DNA of 64,000 nucleotides from Leptotrichia massiliensis (GCF_900104625.1 NZ_FNVZ01000005.1:1116001-1180000); one strand, 5' to 3'. Shown: positions 8,580-17,982, counted from the first letter of the stretch. Numbers and translations are program-made. The notes: generated by a model not told the origin, from the sequence alone.

Positions 8580-9761
8580 TTAGTCTTCCAAAATTTCTTT
8601 TGCAAAACTTCCCTCTTTCTCTGTCCCCAGCAAAATTTCCTCAACAGTTGCCGTAATATCAGCAAAAGTTTTTCTAGTTCCAATATTTACATTCTTCTTA
8701 ACATTTTTACCACAAATCATTATAGGTATATACTCTCTTGTGTGGTCTGTTCCTTTGAATGTAGGGTCATTTCCGTGATCGGCAGTGATAATCAAGATTT
8801 CATCATCTTTCAAGTTTTTCTCAATTTCAGGCAGCCAATTATCAAATTCGATTAGAGCCTTTACATACCCTTCAACATTTCTTCTATGCCCGTAAACAGC
8901 ATCAAAATCAACTAAGTTAGTGAAAATCAATCCTTTTGTATCTTCCTTCAATGCGGCTATTGTTTTCTTAATTCCATCTAAGTTATCCTGATTAGCTTTT
9001 CTATTATCTGTAATCCCTTTTCCATTAAACAAGTCGCTCGTTTTCCCGATTCCAACTACATCAAGTCCAGCTTTTTCCAATCTTTCAAGCATGCTTTCTT
9101 TTGGAGGATCAATCGAGAAGTCGTGTCTATTCGCAGTTCTTTTAAATTCTCCAACTTTTTTACCAACATAAGGCCTTGCAATTACCCTTGCCACAGGCGA
9201 TTTTTCATTACAAATTTCAAGTGCAATTTCACACGCTTTGTAAAGTTCTTCCAATGGTATAATTTCTTCATTCGCAGCAATCTGAAACACAGGGTCCGCT
9301 GAACCGTAAACTATCCAATTTCCAGTTTTAATTTGTTCTTCTCCATATTGGTCAATCGCTACAGTCCCTGAAATTGGCTTATTCAACATAGCTTTTCTTC
9401 CTGTTTTCTCTTCAAATTCCTTTATAACCTCATCTGAAAATCCATTTTGGTAATTTGGAAATGGTCTTTCTAGCGGCACACCAGCAATTTCCCAATGCCC
9501 AGTCGTAGAATCTTTCCCATGTGACACCTCAATCGCTCTTCCATAGGCCCCTTCAGCATTTTCTACAGCTGGAGTCCCTTCAATCTCAGTAATATTTCCA
9601 AGTCCTAATTTACCCATATTAGGTAAGCTCATTCCCCCATAAGCTTTAGCCATATTTCCTAAGGTATTTGACCCACAGTCATCAAATAAATTTGCATCAG
9701 GCAATTCTCCTGCTCCAACACTGTCTAGTACAATTAATGTAATTCTTTCTATTTTTTTCAT
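8580..9761 (-). CDS. deoB: Phosphopentomutase
   Basis: Interconverts (deoxy)ribose 1-phosphate and 5-phosphate in nucleoside salvage, supplying deoxyribose 5-phosphate to DeoC, whose gene is at 15378. The 393 residues match the family. Alkaline-phosphatase-superfamily landmarks are 'LDSVGAGELPDA' (12-23, metal Asp), 'GKDSTTGHWEIAG' (82-94, with the phosphorylated threonine), and C-terminal 'TADHGNDPTFKGTDHTRE' metal ligands. A GGGAGAG ribosome-binding site and a TTGCCT-17-TATAAT promoter lie upstream. Unlike many genomes, it is not adjacent to deoC here. Confidence 0.96.
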   Translation of the reverse strand: MKKIERITLIVLDSVGAGELPDANLFDDCGSNTLGNMAKAYGGMSLPNMGKLGLGNITEIEGTPAVENAEGAYGRAIEVSHGKDSTTGHWEIAGVPLERPFPNYQNGFSDEVIKEFEEKTGRKAMLNKPISGTVAIDQYGEEQIKTGNWIVYGSADPVFQIAANEEIIPLEELYKACEIALEICNEKSPVARVIARPYVGKKVGEFKRTANRHDFSIDPPKESMLERLEKAGLDVVGIGKTSDLFNGKGITDNRKANQDNLDGIKKTIAALKEDTKGLIFTNLVDFDAVYGHRRNVEGYVKALIEFDNWLPEIEKNLKDDEILIITADHGNDPTFKGTDHTREYIPIMICGKNVKKNVNIGTRKTFADITATVEEILLGTEKEGSFAKEILED

Positions 9762-9794
9762 TTCTATCTCTCCCTTTCTTTTTTATTTACTGAT

Positions 9795-9823
9795 ATTATA
9801 CCTTTTATGTTTTTTAAAGGCAA
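9795..9823 (-). promoter_or_regulatory. Promoter for deoB
   Basis: On the minus strand TTGCCT (9823-9818), a 17-base spacer and TATAAT (9800-9795), about 34 bases before the deoB start codon. Confidence 0.55.
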
Positions 9824-9903
9824 ATAAATTACCTGTTTTTTATTATTTTTAGTAATTAGAACCAAATATAAACAGAGCTATATGTGATTTGTATTCAATA
9901 ATT

Positions 9904-10791
9904 TTAATTATCATATTTTTTATAATTTTTAGGCATAACATTATTTTGAAAATAATAAAAATTAAATTTTACGCTATTAAAATTTGTATTTTCATAATTA
10001 ATTATTACTTTTTTATCTGTTTCAAAAAAATAATCCATAATATAAATTTCTTTTTTCTTTTCAGAAATTGATATACTATAATTATTGTATCTTTTCATAA
10101 TATAATTTTTTTTAAAAAATCTTATTACAGTTACTACCAGTAATAATATTATTATTGTAAATAATTTAATCATTAAATTTAAATATCCCCAAGCAATTCC
10201 AACTGAAAAAATTGTCATTAAATTAAATATTGCAAAACACATCATAAAATTCTTTTCAAAAATTGAATATTTCACATATAATTTTTCTCCATTCACTTTT
10301 TCACGAATTTCTTTTTTGGGATAACCTATTTTCTCCAATAAACATTCCAAAATTTCATCTTTATTTTTTATGTCACAAAAAATATAACTTTTTTTATGAT
10401 TACTTTCTATTGAAACATCCATTATTAAATTACAGAAATACTTATAAATATTCATTGAGCTGTCAAAGTTTAAAAAAATATCATACGAACCTAATATATT
10501 TTTTCTCACTGTCAAAGTTTTTATATCATTATATTCAATCGTTTTCTCAAAAAATAGACCTTTTATTTTCACTTCATAATCAGAAAAATCAAATTTCATC
10601 TTATTTTTAATAATCATTACCAAAAGAAATCTATATATAAAATAACTTATTCCAATAGCTAAAAAAAATATCCCGTCCTTTTCTTTCTCATTAAATAAAA
10701 TATCAATTCCTCCTAATAAATATCCTAAAAACAGTATTAGAAAAAATATATCCCACATATTAATTTCAAATTTTGAATATTTTATTTTCAT
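9904..10791 (-). CDS. Hypothetical multi-pass membrane protein
   Basis: No family recognised. The 295 residues include two N-terminal hydrophobic helices (about 13-32 and 40-61) and a hydrophobic cluster near 181-227 that would form two more. Soluble stretches between and after them resemble PH-like membrane-associated domains in spacing, which is only an impression. The codon and base use is extremely AT-rich. It follows the 228-residue orphan at 10884 on the same strand with a 92-base gap, so they may be co-expressed. Confidence 0.6.
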   Translation of the reverse strand: MKIKYSKFEINMWDIFFLILFLGYLLGGIDILFNEKEKDGIFFLAIGISYFIYRFLLVMIIKNKMKFDFSDYEVKIKGLFFEKTIEYNDIKTLTVRKNILGSYDIFLNFDSSMNIYKYFCNLIMDVSIESNHKKSYIFCDIKNKDEILECLLEKIGYPKKEIREKVNGEKLYVKYSIFEKNFMMCFAIFNLMTIFSVGIAWGYLNLMIKLFTIIILLLVVTVIRFFKKNYIMKRYNNYSISISEKKKEIYIMDYFFETDKKVIINYENTNFNSVKFNFYYFQNNVMPKNYKKYDN

Positions 10792-10883
10792 TCAATTTAT
10801 CTCCATATTTTAGCATTTTTTCCTATACTTTCTGCCTTTTTTTACTTAATTATATCTTTTATCTGTTTTAAAAGCAATTGATT

Positions 10884-11570
10884 TTAAAATTTTTTATAAT
10901 ACTTCTCTGCAATATCTGTTATATCTATGCTTACATCCAGTCCTGTATTCAAATATATTTTATCATCCTTTTTCAAAAATGCTTTCCAAATTTTTCCCGT
11001 ATTCAAATAAGCCGTGACAATTTCAAAATCATTTCTTAAAATTGTTACTATTTCTCTATTTTTTAATTCCGATATTTCTTTAAAAAAATTTTCAATATTA
11101 TCATCTAATTTATCTATATCAACAAAATATATATCATAAAATAATTGTTTTTTATATTCTTCAAATGTATCAAAATATCCTTTAAAATTACTCAATCCTA
11201 ACCACTGTAACAAAATATCTGAACAAGAAATTTTGTTTATTAAACTTATTTCTTCTTTAGACATCAACCTTAATAAATGATGTTCAGTAAATTTTAAAGG
11301 TAAATATTTGTAATTGTGTTGATAAATTTTTTCACGATACGGAACCATCAAAAAATTATTCTCAAATTTTACTATACCTGTATCACATTTATTTTTTATA
11401 TCCCCATAATTAAATTCAAACATAAACTTATATCGTGCTTCTTCATTACAAGAAATTAATTCATACCAATATCCATAATAAACAATTTCATTATTTTTCA
11501 TAATTTGAAGATAATCCTCGTAACAACTATCATAATAATTTTCATCCCAAGTAATTATACTTACATCCAT
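10884..11570 (-). CDS. Hypothetical cytosolic protein, aromatic-rich
   Basis: Unrecognised 228-residue protein without signal peptide. It is rich in tyrosine and acidic residues, especially near the N-terminus ('ITWDENYYDSCYEDYLQ'). This composition is often seen in immunity or nuclease-binding proteins, but no such role can be shown. The ribosome-binding site is a modest GGATGAG. It lies between the Fic gene and a membrane-protein gene, all on the minus strand. Confidence 0.55.
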   Translation of the reverse strand: MDVSIITWDENYYDSCYEDYLQIMKNNEIVYYGYWYELISCNEEARYKFMFEFNYGDIKNKCDTGIVKFENNFLMVPYREKIYQHNYKYLPLKFTEHHLLRLMSKEEISLINKISCSDILLQWLGLSNFKGYFDTFEEYKKQLFYDIYFVDIDKLDDNIENFFKEISELKNREIVTILRNDFEIVTAYLNTGKIWKAFLKKDDKIYLNTGLDVSIDITDIAEKYYKKF

Positions 11571-11650
11571 TTTATCTCATCCTGTTTATATTAATTTATT
11601 TTTGAATTACCGTAATTTTTTATGATTTTTAAATATTTAAAAATTCAAAA

Positions 11651-12652
11651 TTATTTCTTCCGATACTTTCTCCCTTTTTTCTCTCCAAATGCCTCCAAAA
11701 TTCCATTTTTCAAAAGTTTATTCAAAAATCTTCTCGCCGTAGAATCCGAAACATTCAAAATCTTTTGAACTTCACTATTATCAATATAATTATTTTTCTC
11801 AAAATACTCTTCCAGTATTTTCAGCCTTTGAAGCTCTTTATCAGTCATTTTATCAGTCAAAATATCAGTCATTTTTAAGTCATTTTTTTGCAATTCTTCC
11901 AGAGTTTCTTTTATAATTTCAAGAATAAATGTAATAAATGGCGTAGATTCTCCAGCAGTATTTGATAAATTTATAGCTTCATAATACTTCTGCTGTTTTT
12001 TCTGAATCAAAGTTTCAATTGGAAGCCAAGCAAAAAACTCTTTCCATTTTGATAGGATTAATGTATGCCAAAGCCGCCCTAACCTTCCATTTCCATCTTG
12101 AAAAGGATGTATAAATTCAAATTCATAATGAAATACACAAGCCTTTATTAGTGGGTGAACTTTACTCTTTTTTAACCACGAAAAAAGTTGTTCTATTAAT
12201 TCAGGAATATATTGAGGTGGTGTCCCTGCATGAATCAGCTGACTTCCCTGATAAACTCCTGCTCCTTTTGTACGAAATCTTCCATTTTCATTTATTAAAT
12301 CAGCAGTCAAGATTTTATGTGCCTTGAGTAAATCTTTAATCGAATATGGATTTAATAAAGTTAATTTTTCATAGATTTCATAAGCATTCTTAACTTCTTT
12401 TATATCCTTTGGCGGAGCTAAAATTCTTTTCCCATTAATCACGTCCGTCACTTGTTCAAATGTTAGTGTATTTTGCTCTATCGCAAGTGATGAATAAATT
12501 GTTTTTATTCTATTTTCCCTTCTCAAAACTGAATTTGAAGATAGTTTTTCTGAAACTATAATCATTCCTGTTAATTCGTTAATTTGAGCAACAAGTTCGA
12601 TTATCTCATTTGTAATTTCAAATGGTGGATTATAATCACATTCTTTTCCCAT
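11651..12652 (-). CDS. Fic-domain protein with C-terminal winged helix
   Basis: Fic proteins usually transfer AMP from ATP to target hydroxyls. The active-site loop is intact: HPFQDGNGRLGR at 182-193, catalytic H182. An upstream 'SSLAIEQN' (54-61) sits where class II Fic proteins carry the inhibitory S/T-x3-E-(G/N) helix; the glutamate (E59) is present but Gln follows it. Residues 265-333 form a winged-helix DNA-binding domain ('SEVQKILNVSDSTARRFL'). The 333-residue architecture resembles self-regulated Fic/HTH proteins thought to act as transcriptional or stress regulators. No antitoxin gene is adjacent. Confidence 0.9.
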   Translation of the reverse strand: MGKECDYNPPFEITNEIIELVAQINELTGMIIVSEKLSSNSVLRRENRIKTIYSSLAIEQNTLTFEQVTDVINGKRILAPPKDIKEVKNAYEIYEKLTLLNPYSIKDLLKAHKILTADLINENGRFRTKGAGVYQGSQLIHAGTPPQYIPELIEQLFSWLKKSKVHPLIKACVFHYEFEFIHPFQDGNGRLGRLWHTLILSKWKEFFAWLPIETLIQKKQQKYYEAINLSNTAGESTPFITFILEIIKETLEELQKNDLKMTDILTDKMTDKELQRLKILEEYFEKNNYIDNSEVQKILNVSDSTARRFLNKLLKNGILEAFGEKKGRKYRKK

Positions 12653-12686
12653 ATTTTAAATTATCCTTTATTTTTTATATTTTTTC

Positions 12687-13412
12687 TCACTCTATCTCCA
12701 ACACCGCCATATACGGCAAATGATCCGACAGCTTTGTCCATTCCTGCGAATCATCATTTATAAAAAAACTTTGCTTAGTTCTGTAATTTGCATATTTTTT
12801 TGCCATTATATAATCAATTCTCTGTGTTTCAAGATTTCTGTTTTCAAGATTTGATTTATTTTCCAAGTCTTTACCTTCAAAATAAGTGTCATTCCAGTTT
12901 TTACAAATTTCCCAATAATGCTCTGTTGTTGACAAAAGGTTAAAATCACCGCATAAAAATTTTATATCTCCCTTAAAATAATCTATAACTGTCATCAAAT
13001 CGTCAATTTGGGTACTTTTTACTGCAGGTTCATAATCTAAATGAGTATTTATAACCAAAATATGTTTTTTATATTTTGAACTGTTAATTTGTGCTGCCAA
13101 AACCTGTCTTTTTTCATTTCCAGCAGATGGTAGCTCGTGAACATATATATTTTTCACATCATATTTTGAAACAAACGCAATTCCAAATTCTCCCTTATCA
13201 AAGTCCATTGCCTTTTGAAAATAATAATAATTATACCCAAGTTCAAGTGCAAAATCCTGGGTTACGTCACGAAAATTACTTCTTTTTGTATTTTTATCAA
13301 CTTCCTGCAATGCAACAAAATCAGGCTTATATTTTTTTATGCTTTTTGCCAATTTTTTCCCATCCGCAAGCCTTGCTCCATAAATATTGTAAGTCATTAT
13401 TCTAAATTCCAT
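12687..13412 (-). CDS. Endonuclease/exonuclease/phosphatase-family protein
   Basis: EEP-fold metal-dependent hydrolase of 241 residues. Conserved stations are present in order: N-terminal 'MTYNIYGA', 'ALQEVDKNTKRS' (catalytic Glu), 'INTHLDYEP', 'CGDFNLL' and C-terminal 'LSDHLPY' (general-base His). Without a signal peptide it would act in the cytosol. The family includes DNA repair endonucleases, sphingomyelinase-like and nucleotide phosphodiesterases, and this sequence does not decide among them. It ends 34 bases before the Fic gene on the same strand, so the two may share a transcript. Confidence 0.85.
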   Translation of the reverse strand: MEFRIMTYNIYGARLADGKKLAKSIKKYKPDFVALQEVDKNTKRSNFRDVTQDFALELGYNYYYFQKAMDFDKGEFGIAFVSKYDVKNIYVHELPSAGNEKRQVLAAQINSSKYKKHILVINTHLDYEPAVKSTQIDDLMTVIDYFKGDIKFLCGDFNLLSTTEHYWEICKNWNDTYFEGKDLENKSNLENRNLETQRIDYIMAKKYANYRTKQSFFINDDSQEWTKLSDHLPYMAVLEIE

Positions 13413-13467
13413 TTTTTATTTCCTACCCTTTTTATTTTATCTGTATAAGTAATTAGTTTCCTGTTGA

Positions 13468-14217
13468 TTAAAACCATTTCAACTCGTCTTTAGTCAAATC
13501 TTCATAACTTCGATTTTTATCTTTTCCATCTCCATTTGGAAGTACTTCAAATGTATTATAATCTACACCTTCTAAAATTTTCCCCTCAAAATAAATATTT
13601 TTATCATCTTTTATAAACCAGTCATTCAAAACTTTTACTTTATCTTTATTAATTCCTTCTACTTTAAACCCTATCCAAGTATATGTACCAAAACAACTTA
13701 AAAATATCCTATTTACATAATAAACATTATATTTATCTTTTCCATAAAATGAATCAGTATTTATAGTATCTGATAAAAATTCAAATGTTTCAGGATTTTC
13801 AATTTTATCAAGTTTCCAAAGTCCTATATTGCTATTTCCTATATACACATTATTTTTATCTTTCGCAGAATATTCATTCAAAACTTTAAAACTCATAATA
13901 TCAGCATTTTCTATTTTTTTATCCCGATAATAAATTTTATTCTCATTTTTCCAATAATTTTGACCTAATTTTTCAAAATTTTTAATTTTTATATCTTTTA
14001 TTTTTTCACCCATGTAATAAACATTCTTATCATCTTTTAAAAGAGAAAATCCTATCAACTCAGCAGTTTTCGGATTTGCTCCTTCCAAAATTTTATTTTT
14101 GTAATAAACCTTTCCTTTATCTATCGAATAATAATCTCCTAAATTTTTAGCAATATCTCCAAATCCCACATTTACAAAAATCAAAAATATCACTATTTTC
14201 AACAAAATTTTTTTCAC
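13468..14217 (-). CDS. Secreted DKNYY-repeat protein
   Basis: A 249-residue exported protein: residues 1-20 form a signal peptide ('ILLKIVIFLIFVNVGFG'). The rest consists of repeated 'KDxxxVYY/IYY' units such as 'LKDDKNVYYMGEKI', 'NENKIYYRDKKI', 'DKYNVYYVN' and 'IKDDKNIYFEGKIL', the signature of the DKNYY family. These are predicted cell-surface or periplasmic beta-repeat proteins of unknown function. It lies 58 bases after the SH3-domain protein gene on the same strand, so they may be co-transcribed. Confidence 0.8.
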   Translation of the reverse strand: MKKILLKIVIFLIFVNVGFGDIAKNLGDYYSIDKGKVYYKNKILEGANPKTAELIGFSLLKDDKNVYYMGEKIKDIKIKNFEKLGQNYWKNENKIYYRDKKIENADIMSFKVLNEYSAKDKNNVYIGNSNIGLWKLDKIENPETFEFLSDTINTDSFYGKDKYNVYYVNRIFLSCFGTYTWIGFKVEGINKDKVKVLNDWFIKDDKNIYFEGKILEGVDYNTFEVLPNGDGKDKNRSYEDLTKDELKWF

Positions 14218-14275
14218 AAGTTATCCTTTCTTTGTAATCAAAAGCATAAATTTTTCAATTTTATTACATAAATAT

Positions 14276-15115
14276 CTAATCAACATATTTTTTCAACTGG
14301 CTCTTATGGATAAATCCCCTATATTCTTTAACTTTCCACTCTTTCTCAAGGTCAGAAGGATAGTCAGCAAAGTAAACATAATACCAGTCACCATATTTTG
14401 TAATATATCTTACAATCGTTTCATTATCTAAGTTTGAAATAACTTTTGAATCTTTAGTCGGTTTTTCACGCATATTTGCATATCCATCCTTTGAGTTTAC
14501 CCTGTATTCTCGAAGGTAACCCGCTTCATCTAAATGCGGTTCATCAAAATCATCTGATTCATCCAACTTTTTCACTTTAAGTTTTGTAATTTTGGGTTTC
14601 GCTCCTTCAATTTTCTTTAATTTAATAACTTGTGCATAAACTGTTGTAAAATCACATTCTGTATATGGAGTTACTTTTTTTATTTTAACTCTTACTGGAG
14701 ACTGTAATTCCCCTTTTTGAATTTTTTCCATTTTTTCAAATTCTTCTGGAAAAGTTTTTTTTAATATTTCAACTTTAGCCTTTTCCATATCAGCAAATTC
14801 CTTTTCAGCATTTCTGGTTTCATCCCAGTTATGATAATCAAAATCCCTAGGCTTCAAAACTATAGCTTTTTCATTCACAATGTCCTTATTATCAGGATAA
14901 AACAGCATTTCTCCATATTCTATTGCAGAACATGGTACATCTGGATCACTTTTATCCCAATTAATTTTAAAAGTCCCTTTCAAATTCAAAATTACACCGT
15001 CATCTGTCAAAATAATTTCATCAGATTTCTTATTTTGTCCAAAAGAAAGTATAGAAACTAGCAGAAGAAAGCAACAAAAGAAAATATTTCTAAATTTAAA
15101 ATTTTTAAGTTTCAT
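14276..15115 (-). CDS. Exported protein with C-terminal SH3-like domain
   Basis: A 279-residue protein with an N-terminal signal peptide (hydrophobic 'IFFCCFLLLVSILSFG'). The middle is charged and unrecognised. The C-terminus (about 205-279) is an SH3_3-like domain: 'DGYANMREKPTKDSKVI', then 'YGDWYYVYF' and 'GFIHKSQLKKY'. Such bacterial SH3 domains bind peptidoglycan peptides or surface ligands. The same terminal 'IHKSQL' ending occurs in the LRR lipoprotein at 50742, suggesting domain sharing. An AAAGGAGAAGTGAG ribosome-binding site precedes the ATG. Confidence 0.7.
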   Translation of the reverse strand: MKLKNFKFRNIFFCCFLLLVSILSFGQNKKSDEIILTDDGVILNLKGTFKINWDKSDPDVPCSAIEYGEMLFYPDNKDIVNEKAIVLKPRDFDYHNWDETRNAEKEFADMEKAKVEILKKTFPEEFEKMEKIQKGELQSPVRVKIKKVTPYTECDFTTVYAQVIKLKKIEGAKPKITKLKVKKLDESDDFDEPHLDEAGYLREYRVNSKDGYANMREKPTKDSKVISNLDNETIVRYITKYGDWYYVYFADYPSDLEKEWKVKEYRGFIHKSQLKKYVD

Positions 15116-15272
15116 AAATACTCACTTCTCCTTTACATTTTACTGACAGCTATTTGCAAAAATTTATATACCTAATTAATATACTATTTTCAATTTTAAA
15201 CTTCTTCTCTTTCTGATAAAAGTTCTTAATTTCTTGCTGCATAAATATCTGTTATCCAATTTTTTACTTTAA

Positions 15273-15292
15273 CAAGGGGTACTAACCCCTTG
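15273..15292. other. GC-rich hairpin between deoC and upstream genes
   Basis: CAAGGGG and CCCCTTG form a perfect 7-bp stem around TACTAA in otherwise very AT-rich DNA, 86-105 bases after the deoC stop. On the plus strand it is followed by CTTTATAATCCTTCTTTT; on the minus strand it lacks a T run. It may be a weak terminator or a processed 3' hairpin of deoC mRNA. Confidence 0.35.
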
Positions 15293-15377
15293 CTTTATAA
15301 TCCTTCTTTTATTAAATTCTAAAAATATATAGTTTCTGAAGAAGTCTATTATTATGTTCCTCTTTATTGACTAAAAT

Positions 15378-16052
15378 TTAATAGCCAGCCTTTTCACTTT
15401 CCAGTCCTGTTACAATAGCGATTCCTGAACTTGTTCCCAGTCTTGTTGCTCCTAATTCAATATATTTTTTTGCAGTTTCAAGGTCTTTCACTCCACCACT
15501 TGCCTTTACTTCTGCTTTATCTCCAACTGTTTTTTTCATAAGTTCTACATCTTCAAATGTTGCTCCTCCTGTTCCAAATCCTGTCGAAGTTTTTACAAAA
15601 TCTGCCTTTGCATTAACTGCTAATTCGCATGCCTTTACTTTTTCCTCATCAGTCAAATAGCAAGTTTCGATTATAACTTTCAGAACATTGCTTCCAATTG
15701 CCTCTTTTATTTTTCTAATTTCGTTTTCCACTAAACCATAGTCCTTATCCTTCAATGCTCCAATATTAATAACCATGTCAATTTCCGAAGCACCGTCTTC
15801 AATAGCCTTTTTCGCTTCAAACACCTTCACATCCGTCGCCATCGCTCCCAAAGGAAATCCAACTACCGCCGCAACTTTCACATCGCTGTCCTTAACTTGA
15901 CTAAAAGCATATTCAACATTCGCCCCATTTACACAAACTGAATAAAATCCATATTCTTTCGCTTCATCGCATAATTTTTTTACATCTTCCTTTGTAGCTG
16001 TTGCTTTCAAAATTGTATGATCAATAAATTTGTTTATTTTCATCATTACCAT
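15378..16052 (-). CDS. deoC: Deoxyribose-phosphate aldolase
   Basis: Splits 2-deoxyribose 5-phosphate into acetaldehyde and glyceraldehyde 3-phosphate, the last step of deoxynucleoside breakdown after DeoB. The 224-residue class I aldolase shows '[19 protein letters not shown]', '[10 protein letters not shown]', the lysine region 'KVIIETCYL', the Schiff-base lysine in '[14 protein letters not shown]', and 'KASGGVKD'. The start is uncertain: AAGGAAGGG precedes ATG GTA ATG ATG, so translation may begin at 16052, 16046 or 16043. Its own promoter and an 11-bp palindrome lie between it and the GntR gene. Confidence 0.95.
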   Translation of the reverse strand: MVMMKINKFIDHTILKATATKEDVKKLCDEAKEYGFYSVCVNGANVEYAFSQVKDSDVKVAAVVGFPLGAMATDVKVFEAKKAIEDGASEIDMVINIGALKDKDYGLVENEIRKIKEAIGSNVLKVIIETCYLTDEEKVKACELAVNAKADFVKTSTGFGTGGATFEDVELMKKTVGDKAEVKASGGVKDLETAKKYIELGATRLGTSSGIAIVTGLESEKAGY

Positions 16053-16088
16053 TCCCTTCCTTAATTTGCTGTTTATTAGTTTTTATTC

Positions 16089-16124
16089 TACTATTAGTAT
16101 ACCGAGTTTTTTCCCTTTTAGCAA
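16089..16124 (-). promoter_or_regulatory. deoC promoter overlapped by a palindrome
   Basis: On the minus strand TTGCTA (16124-16119), a 17-base spacer and TATACT (16101-16096). TACTATTAGTA (16089-16099), a perfect 11-bp palindrome with a central base, overlaps the -10 box, a position where a repressor would block transcription. The -35 box abuts the stop codon of the GntR gene. Confidence 0.5.
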
Positions 16125-16832
16125 CTATCTTTTAGCAATTGCCGTAAAAGTAAATTTATCAGGATGATAAGTTATTGTTTCATATTGGAAAAGATTTCCG
16201 TTGGATAAATAGGCGTAAGTTTCAATAACTACAACTCTGTCAATATTTTCAAGATTTATATGCCTTCTTTCCTCATCTGTTGCGCTTCTGAACTTTATTT
16301 CCCGTCTTGAATACGATATTTTTAAATTTAGTTCATTTTCCAAATATTCATAAATAGACTTGCTGGCTATTTCATCATTCAGATAAGTGACTATTTTTCT
16401 ATCAAAATAAGAAATAGCATACTGCACAGTTTCGCCATCCAAGGAATAAGTACGGACAACCTTGTAAAAATCAGCCGTTTTAGAAACATTAAATTTTTCC
16501 ATCAGTTCCTCGAGACCTTGTACTATATATAGACTAACTAAATTTGCCTTGACATCTATATTTTTTATCTTATTTAGTTCCTGAAATGTCTGTATTGAAG
16601 TAAGCGAAATATTTTTCAAATCTCCTTTTTCAAGCACAACTGACCTTTTACCTTTTATTTTTTGAATATATCCTTCCGATTCCAGTAAAGCAAGGGCTTT
16701 TCTCACAGTAAGCACAGAGCAGGAATATTCTTTGGCAAAATCCGCTTCCTTTTTTAAATAATCTTTTGGTTTTAATTTTCCATCTTTAATTTGTTTTTTT
16801 ATATTGTTATACACTTCTTTATATTTACTCAT
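16125..16832 (-). CDS. GntR/HutC-family transcriptional regulator
   Basis: A 235-residue regulator. Residues 1-65 are a winged helix of the GntR type ('LKKEADFAKEYSCSVLTVRKAL', 'LESEGYIQKIKGKRSVV'). Residues about 90-235 are a UTRA ligand-binding domain ('YKVVRTYSLDGETVQYAIS', 'EIKFRSATDEER', 'NLFQYETITYHPD'). Such proteins usually repress sugar or nucleoside genes and are released by a phosphorylated sugar. It lies directly before deoC, making deoxynucleoside catabolism a plausible target; the palindrome at the deoC -10 box is the natural candidate site. The ligand is not known. Confidence 0.88.
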   Translation of the reverse strand: MSKYKEVYNNIKKQIKDGKLKPKDYLKKEADFAKEYSCSVLTVRKALALLESEGYIQKIKGKRSVVLEKGDLKNISLTSIQTFQELNKIKNIDVKANLVSLYIVQGLEELMEKFNVSKTADFYKVVRTYSLDGETVQYAISYFDRKIVTYLNDEIASKSIYEYLENELNLKISYSRREIKFRSATDEERRHINLENIDRVVVIETYAYLSNGNLFQYETITYHPDKFTFTAIAKR

Positions 16833-17094
16833 TTTTTACCTTTCCCAAATTATAGTCAATCCTTTTAAAATTTGAAATAAGAATACGTAGAAAGTTATAG
16901 TTTGCCTAAGTTCCCGTTTCAAATTAGAATGCTATAATCTATTTTACATCGTATTTCTAAAATTAAATATTTTTAAAGTTTAAATGAAATAACTACAACT
17001 TTTAAAGTTAATTTATTATAATTATACTTTAAAATATTAAAAATAACAACTACAATATATCATTTATTTTTTATAATAGATATATATAGACCTA
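16833..17094. other. Divergent intergenic region, GntR gene and SDR gene
   Basis: About 330 bases between divergent genes; on inspection there is no open frame I would support. AACTTTTAAAGTT (16997-17009) is a perfect 13-bp palindrome with a central base, and the words AACTACAA occur twice (16991 and about 17048). They could be operators for the adjacent GntR regulator. No riboswitch-like fold was recognised. Confidence 0.35.
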
Positions 17095-17122
17095 TTGACT
17101 TTTTAAAAAGATATGATATAAT
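17095..17122 (+). promoter_or_regulatory. Promoter for the SDR gene
   Basis: TTGACT (17095-17100), a 16-base spacer and a perfect TATAAT (17117-17122), 41 bases before the start codon. Confidence 0.6.
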
Positions 17123-17163
17123 TTGATTGTATAAAAATTAATTATTTAAAGGAGATGATTAAA

Positions 17164-17907
17164 ATGGCTGTTAAAAACAAAGTCGTTATTGTTACAGGAG
17201 CTTCTTCAGGAATTGGAAGGGCTACTGCGAAATTATTAGGAGAAAGCGGGGCAAAAGTTGTACTTGCCGCAAGAAATGAAGACAAATTACAGGAAGCTGT
17301 TGCTGAGATAAAGGAAAAAGGAGGGGAAGCCGCTTACAAAGTGACAGATGTATCAAAAAGAGAGGAAGTAAAAGCATTGGTTGATTTTGCAATTTCTGAA
17401 TATGGAAAAATAGATGTTATTTTCAATAATGCGGGATTAATGCCAAATGCACCATTGTCAGAATTAAAAAACAGTGAATGGGACGAAATGATTGATGTAA
17501 ACTTAAAAGGTGTCCTAAACGGCATAGAAGCTGTACTTCCACATTTTATCAAGCAAAAATCTGGACACGTTATCAGCACATCTTCTGTTGCTGGACTGAA
17601 CACATATCTTGGAGCAGGAGTTTACTGTGCTACAAAACATGGTGTAAAAGCACTAATGGAAGTACTTAGAAAAGAAAGTGCCAACGAAAAAATGAATGTC
17701 CGTACAACAACTCTATATCTAGGGGCATTCCGAACTGAACTTGCAACACGTATCACAAATAAAGCGATTAAGGAAAGAATCGAATTTCTTTACGACACAA
17801 TTGGAGCAGATCCAATGATAGTTGCCGAAGCTGTGAAATTTGCGATTGATTTGCCAGAAGAAGTTAGCATGAACGAAATCACGCTTTATCCTACTGCACA
17901 GTTATAA
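17164..17907 (+). CDS. Short-chain dehydrogenase/reductase
   Basis: Classical SDR of 247 residues from the chosen start. The NAD(P) motif is 'TGASSGIGRA' near residue 11; 'NNAG' follows, and the catalytic Ser-Tyr-Lys triad is in 'STSSVAGLNTYLG' and 'YCATK'. The AAAGGAG ribosome-binding site overlaps an earlier in-frame ATG at 17155; the ATG at 17164 has normal 8-base spacing and gives the usual N-terminus (MAVKNKVVIVTG). The substrate is unknown; this YdfG-like group includes serine/3-hydroxy acid dehydrogenases. It is followed by fabV 175 bases later, which has its own promoter. Confidence 0.88.
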   Translation: MAVKNKVVIVTGASSGIGRATAKLLGESGAKVVLAARNEDKLQEAVAEIKEKGGEAAYKVTDVSKREEVKALVDFAISEYGKIDVIFNNAGLMPNAPLSELKNSEWDEMIDVNLKGVLNGIEAVLPHFIKQKSGHVISTSSVAGLNTYLGAGVYCATKHGVKALMEVLRKESANEKMNVRTTTLYLGAFRTELATRITNKAIKERIEFLYDTIGADPMIVAEAVKFAIDLPEEVSMNEITLYPTAQL

Positions 17908-17982
17908 TATTACAAAAACTTTTCTCCAAAGAATTATTTTGATTGTCAAAATTATTTATTTCTATTTAAATTAAAATATTTC

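Noticed and set aside
15188-15245. A small ORF in the gap between deoC and the SH3-domain gene (minus strand).
   Set aside because: Short frame with no ribosome-binding site or recognised similarity.
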